The notes beneath the pieces are model-generated. The model did not search any database, was not told the origin of the DNA, and saw nothing but the letters and a program-made list of their open reading frames with translations. Positions 4,135 to 6,704 of a stretch of 6,704 nucleotides of DNA are shown here, one piece after another. The translations under genes and the position numbers were made by a program. The stretch spans positions 1-6,704 of the forward strand of contig JACREV010000050.1 in assembly GCA_016218095.1 (NCBI GenBank). Direction: 5' to 3'. The DNA comes from Deltaproteobacteria bacterium (GTDB taxonomy: Bacteria; Desulfobacterota; GWC2-55-46). How positions within the stretch are numbered: position 1 is the stretch's first letter; each line of letters begins with the position of its first letter.

Positions 4135-6704
4135 ATGGCTTCCTCCCATTTGATCAACGGACAGGTATTGAGGAAGGATTACTCGAGGATAGGCAAGGTC
4201 GTCAGCATGCCGAACCTCATCGAGGTGCAGAAGAAGTCCTTTGTCCAGTTCCTCCAGCTCGACCATAAGGCCGAAGAGAGGAAGGACACGGGGTTGCAGG
4301 CGGTCTTCAAGAGCGCCTTCCCGATAAAGGACTTCAGCGGCAACGCCTCGCTCGAGTTCGTAAAGTACGCCCTCCTCGAGCCCAAGTACACGACCGACGA
4401 GTGCCACCAGAAGGGCATGACCTACGCCTCTCCGATAAAGCTCATGGTGCGGCTCATCATGTGGGACAAGGACCTCGAGACCGGGGCCCAGACCATACGC
4501 GACATAAAGGAGCAGGAGGTCTATTTCGGCGAGATACCGCTCATGACTGACAACGGGTCATTTATTATTAACGGCACCGAGCGCGTTATCGTCAGCCAGC
4601 TCCACAGGTCGCCCGGCGTCTTCTTCGAGTTCGAGAAGCCCAAGGGCTTCACCGGCAAAGTATTGTACACCGCCCGCGTCATCCCCTACCACGGCTCCTG
4701 GCTCGACTTCGAGTTCGACCAGAAGGACTGGCTCTACGTTAGGATAGACAAGCGCAGGAAGATGCCCGCCACCATCCTCCTTAAGGCCCTCGGGTACTCG
4801 GTTGAGGAGATGCTCAACTACTTCTACCCGAGCGAGGAGATAGTACTCGAGAACAAGAAGATAATGAAGAGCGTTGAGCCAGAGTTCCTCGTCGGACAGA
4901 AGGCCGCGCGCGATATAAAGGACCCGCACACCAACGAGGTCATCGTAAAGAAGGACAGGAAGGTCACGAGGCTCGTCATAAAGAAGCTCGTGACCGCCGG
5001 GATAAAGTACATCCCCGTAGAGGTCGAGGACATAATCGGCAGGGTGGCCTCCCGCGACATCGTCGACCCGAATACCGGTGAAGTCATACTCGAGTGCAAC
5101 CAGATATTGTCGAGGGAGAAGCTCGACGAGATCTCCCGCCGCGACATAAAGAGCTTCAAGCTCCTTTTGATCGAGGCGATGGGCGTCTTCTTCAGGGAGA
5201 CGCTCCTTAACGACCGCATCGGCAACGAGGACACGAGGACCATAAACGAGTACAGGAAAGAGAACCCGGACGAACCCGTTACGAACATGACGCTGAACGC
5301 CCGGGTCGAGATATACAAGAGGCTGAAACCAGGCGACCTTCCGACGGTGGATACCGCGAACGCCTTTTTTCACGACCTCTTCTTCAACGCCGACAGGTAC
5401 GACCTTTCCAAGGTCGGCAGGCTTAAATTAAACAGGAAGCTCGGCTTCGACGTCCCCCTCGACATGACGATCCTCCGGAAGGACGACATACTCGAGGTGG
5501 TCCGTTACCTCATACTTCTGCGGAACGGCCAGGGCACGGTCGACGACATCGACCACCTCGGAAACCGCAGGGTGCGCTCCGTAGGAGAGCTCCTCGAGAA
5601 CCAGTACAGGATAGGACTGCTCCGCATGGAGAGGGCGGTGAAGGAGAGGATGAGCCTAGGCGAGCTGGAAACGCTCATGCCGCACGACCTCATCAACCCG
5701 AAGCCTGTCTCCGCGGTCATAAAGGAGTTCTTCGGCTCAAGCCAGCTCTCGCAGTTCATGGACCAGACGAACCCGTTGTCCGAGATAACCCACAAGAGGA
5801 GGCTCTCGGCCCTCGGGCCCGGAGGTCTTACGAGGGAGAGGGCGGGCTTCGAGGTGAGGGACGTGCACGCGACCCACTACGGCCGCATATGCCCGATCGA
5901 GACGCCTGAAGGCCCGAACATCGGCCTCATCGTCTCTCTTTCCACCTACGCGAGGGTAAACGACTTCGGCTTCATCGAGACCCCGTACAGGGAAGTGAAG
6001 GACGCCAAGGTCTCGAACAGGATAAATTATCTGTCGGCCCTCGACGAAGAGCCCCATGTCATAGCGCAGGCGAACGCGCCGATCGACAAGGACGGCAGGT
6101 TCACGAGCGAGTTCATCTCGGCGAGGAAGGGCGGAGAGTTCATCATGGCCCGCGCCGAGGACATTACCCTCATGGACGTCTCTCCGAACCAGCTCGTCAG
6201 TGTCGCAGCCGCGCTCATCCCGTTCCTCGAGAACGACGACGCGAACAGGGCGCTCATGGGCTCGAACATGCAGAGGCAGGCCGTTCCGCTTGTCCGCACC
6301 GAGGCCCCGATAGTCGGCACCGGCATGGAGAGTGTCGTCGCGAGAGACTCGGGCGTTACAATCCTTGCCAGGAACCCCGGCGTCGTCGAGGGGGTGGACG
6401 CCACACGCATAGTCGTAAGGAACGACGCCGGAGGCGTCGACATATACAATCTGACCAAGTTCAGGCGTTCTAACCAGAACACCTGTTTAAATCAGAAGCC
6501 GATAGTATTCAAGGGCGACGTCCTTGCCGAAGGGCAGGTCATCGCCGACGGCCCCTCGACCGACGACGGAGAGCTCGCGCTCGGGCGTAATGTCCTCGTC
6601 GCCTTCATGCCCTGGGGCGGGTACACCTTCGTGGAATCCATACTCTTAAGCGAGAGGTTGCTCAAGGACGACGTCTTCACTTCCGTCCACATCGAGGAGT
6701 TCGA
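4135..6704 (+). CDS. rpoB: DNA-directed RNA polymerase subunit beta, N-terminal part (partial at window end)
   Basis: The frame is open from ATG 4135 to the window end, giving 856 complete residues of a protein normally about 1,340-1,380 long. Landmarks are NGTERVIVSQLHRSPGVFF (146-164), the fork/rifampicin region FFGSSQLSQFMDQTNPLSEI (from residue 532), and RICPIETPEGPNIGLI (584-599). The rifampicin-site residues equivalent to E. coli Q513, D516, H526 and S531 are all unchanged (Q540, D543, H553, S558); N518 is T, as in Bacillus. The segment about 230-350, including DPNTGEVILECNQILS, matches the beta insertion of Proteobacteria and other Gram-negative phyla, which is absent from Firmicutes and Actinobacteria. 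The subunit forms one pincer of polymerase and part of the active site. The start is less sure than the identity: AAGGAG (4117-4122) is 12 bases upstream, a long spacer. rpoC is expected next. Confidence 0.98.
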   Translation, partial: MASSHLINGQVLRKDYSRIGKVVSMPNLIEVQKKSFVQFLQLDHKAEERKDTGLQAVFKSAFPIKDFSGNASLEFVKYALLEPKYTTDECHQKGMTYASPIKLMVRLIMWDKDLETGAQTIRDIKEQEVYFGEIPLMTDNGSFIINGTERVIVSQLHRSPGVFFEFEKPKGFTGKVLYTARVIPYHGSWLDFEFDQKDWLYVRIDKRRKMPATILLKALGYSVEEMLNYFYPSEEIVLENKKIMKSVEPEFLVGQKAARDIKDPHTNEVIVKKDRKVTRLVIKKLVTAGIKYIPVEVEDIIGRVASRDIVDPNTGEVILECNQILSREKLDEISRRDIKSFKLLLIEAMGVFFRETLLNDRIGNEDTRTINEYRKENPDEPVTNMTLNARVEIYKRLKPGDLPTVDTANAFFHDLFFNADRYDLSKVGRLKLNRKLGFDVPLDMTILRKDDILEVVRYLILLRNGQGTVDDIDHLGNRRVRSVGELLENQYRIGLLRMERAVKERMSLGELETLMPHDLINPKPVSAVIKEFFGSSQLSQFMDQTNPLSEITHKRRLSALGPGGLTRERAGFEVRDVHATHYGRICPIETPEGPNIGLIVSLSTYARVNDFGFIETPYREVKDAKVSNRINYLSALDEEPHVIAQANAPIDKDGRFTSEFISARKGGEFIMARAEDITLMDVSPNQLVSVAAALIPFLENDDANRALMGSNMQRQAVPLVRTEAPIVGTGMESVVARDSGVTILARNPGVVEGVDATRIVVRNDAGGVDIYNLTKFRRSNQNTCLNQKPIVFKGDVLAEGQVIADGPSTDDGELALGRNVLVAFMPWGGYTFVESILLSERLLKDDVFTSVHIEEF

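Noticed and set aside
3463..4407. A 314-codon open frame on the minus strand across rplJ, rplL and rpoB
   Set aside because: It lies antisense to three certain genes, and its glycine runs are the reverse reading of the L12 alanine hinge. GC-rich codon bias keeps the opposite strand open.
4558..5373. A 271-codon open frame on the minus strand inside rpoB
   Set aside because: It is antisense to conserved RpoB, has no family features, and is explained by codon bias.
1..6704. CRISPR arrays, insertion sequences, phage genes, toxin or defence systems
   Set aside because: No repeats of that kind, transposase-like frames or unfamiliar genes are present; every clear gene is a known housekeeping family.

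Overview
This window is the conserved bacterial translation/transcription cluster, in the order tuf (3' end) - rpmG - tRNA-Trp - secE - nusG - rplK - rplA - rplJ - rplL - rpoB (5' part). All genes are on the + strand. The organism is a GC-rich bacterium. Three observations favour a proteobacterial or deltaproteobacterial-like lineage (Desulfobacterota or a related uncultured phylum): the gene order with tRNA-Trp just before secE, a short one-helix SecE, and an RpoB that carries the insertion found in the beta subunit of Proteobacteria and several other Gram-negative phyla. This placement is inference. Codon use is distinctive: AUA and AUC are about equally common for isoleucine, and AGG is the commonest arginine codon, even in these highly expressed genes.

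Layout: 1-141 is the EF-Tu C-terminus, closed by a perfect 12-bp hairpin (158-185). 189-411 is an AT-rich gap with small inverted repeats and no gene or clear promoter. 412-561 is a zinc-ribbon L33 gene with its own terminator (571-598). 701-777 is tRNA-Trp(CCA) with an encoded CCA end. secE and nusG follow with a 7-base gap, then rplK and rplA with a 4-base gap. The 217 bases between rplA and rplJ form a control region: a terminator-like hairpin, a recognisable L10 (L10-L12 complex) leader, an intrinsic terminator, and a 9-bp hairpin directly before the Shine-Dalgarno. rplJ should start at TTG 2984, not at the earlier in-frame ATG inside the terminator. rplL follows after a small hairpin. Two more hairpins, the second with a U6 tract, separate rplL from rpoB, which runs off the window end.

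The genes work together. L11, L1, L10 and L12 build the L1 stalk and the L11/L10-L12 GTPase-associated region where EF-Tu acts. L33 is another large-subunit protein. NusG binds the RNA polymerase whose beta subunit is encoded downstream and links it to the ribosome. SecE is a core subunit of the protein-export channel. The RNA structures probably set the ratio of ribosomal proteins to polymerase subunit and provide L10 feedback.

I see no undescribed system. The window is housekeeping; what deserves a second look is its regulatory RNA, chiefly 2775-2983 and 4018-4101.
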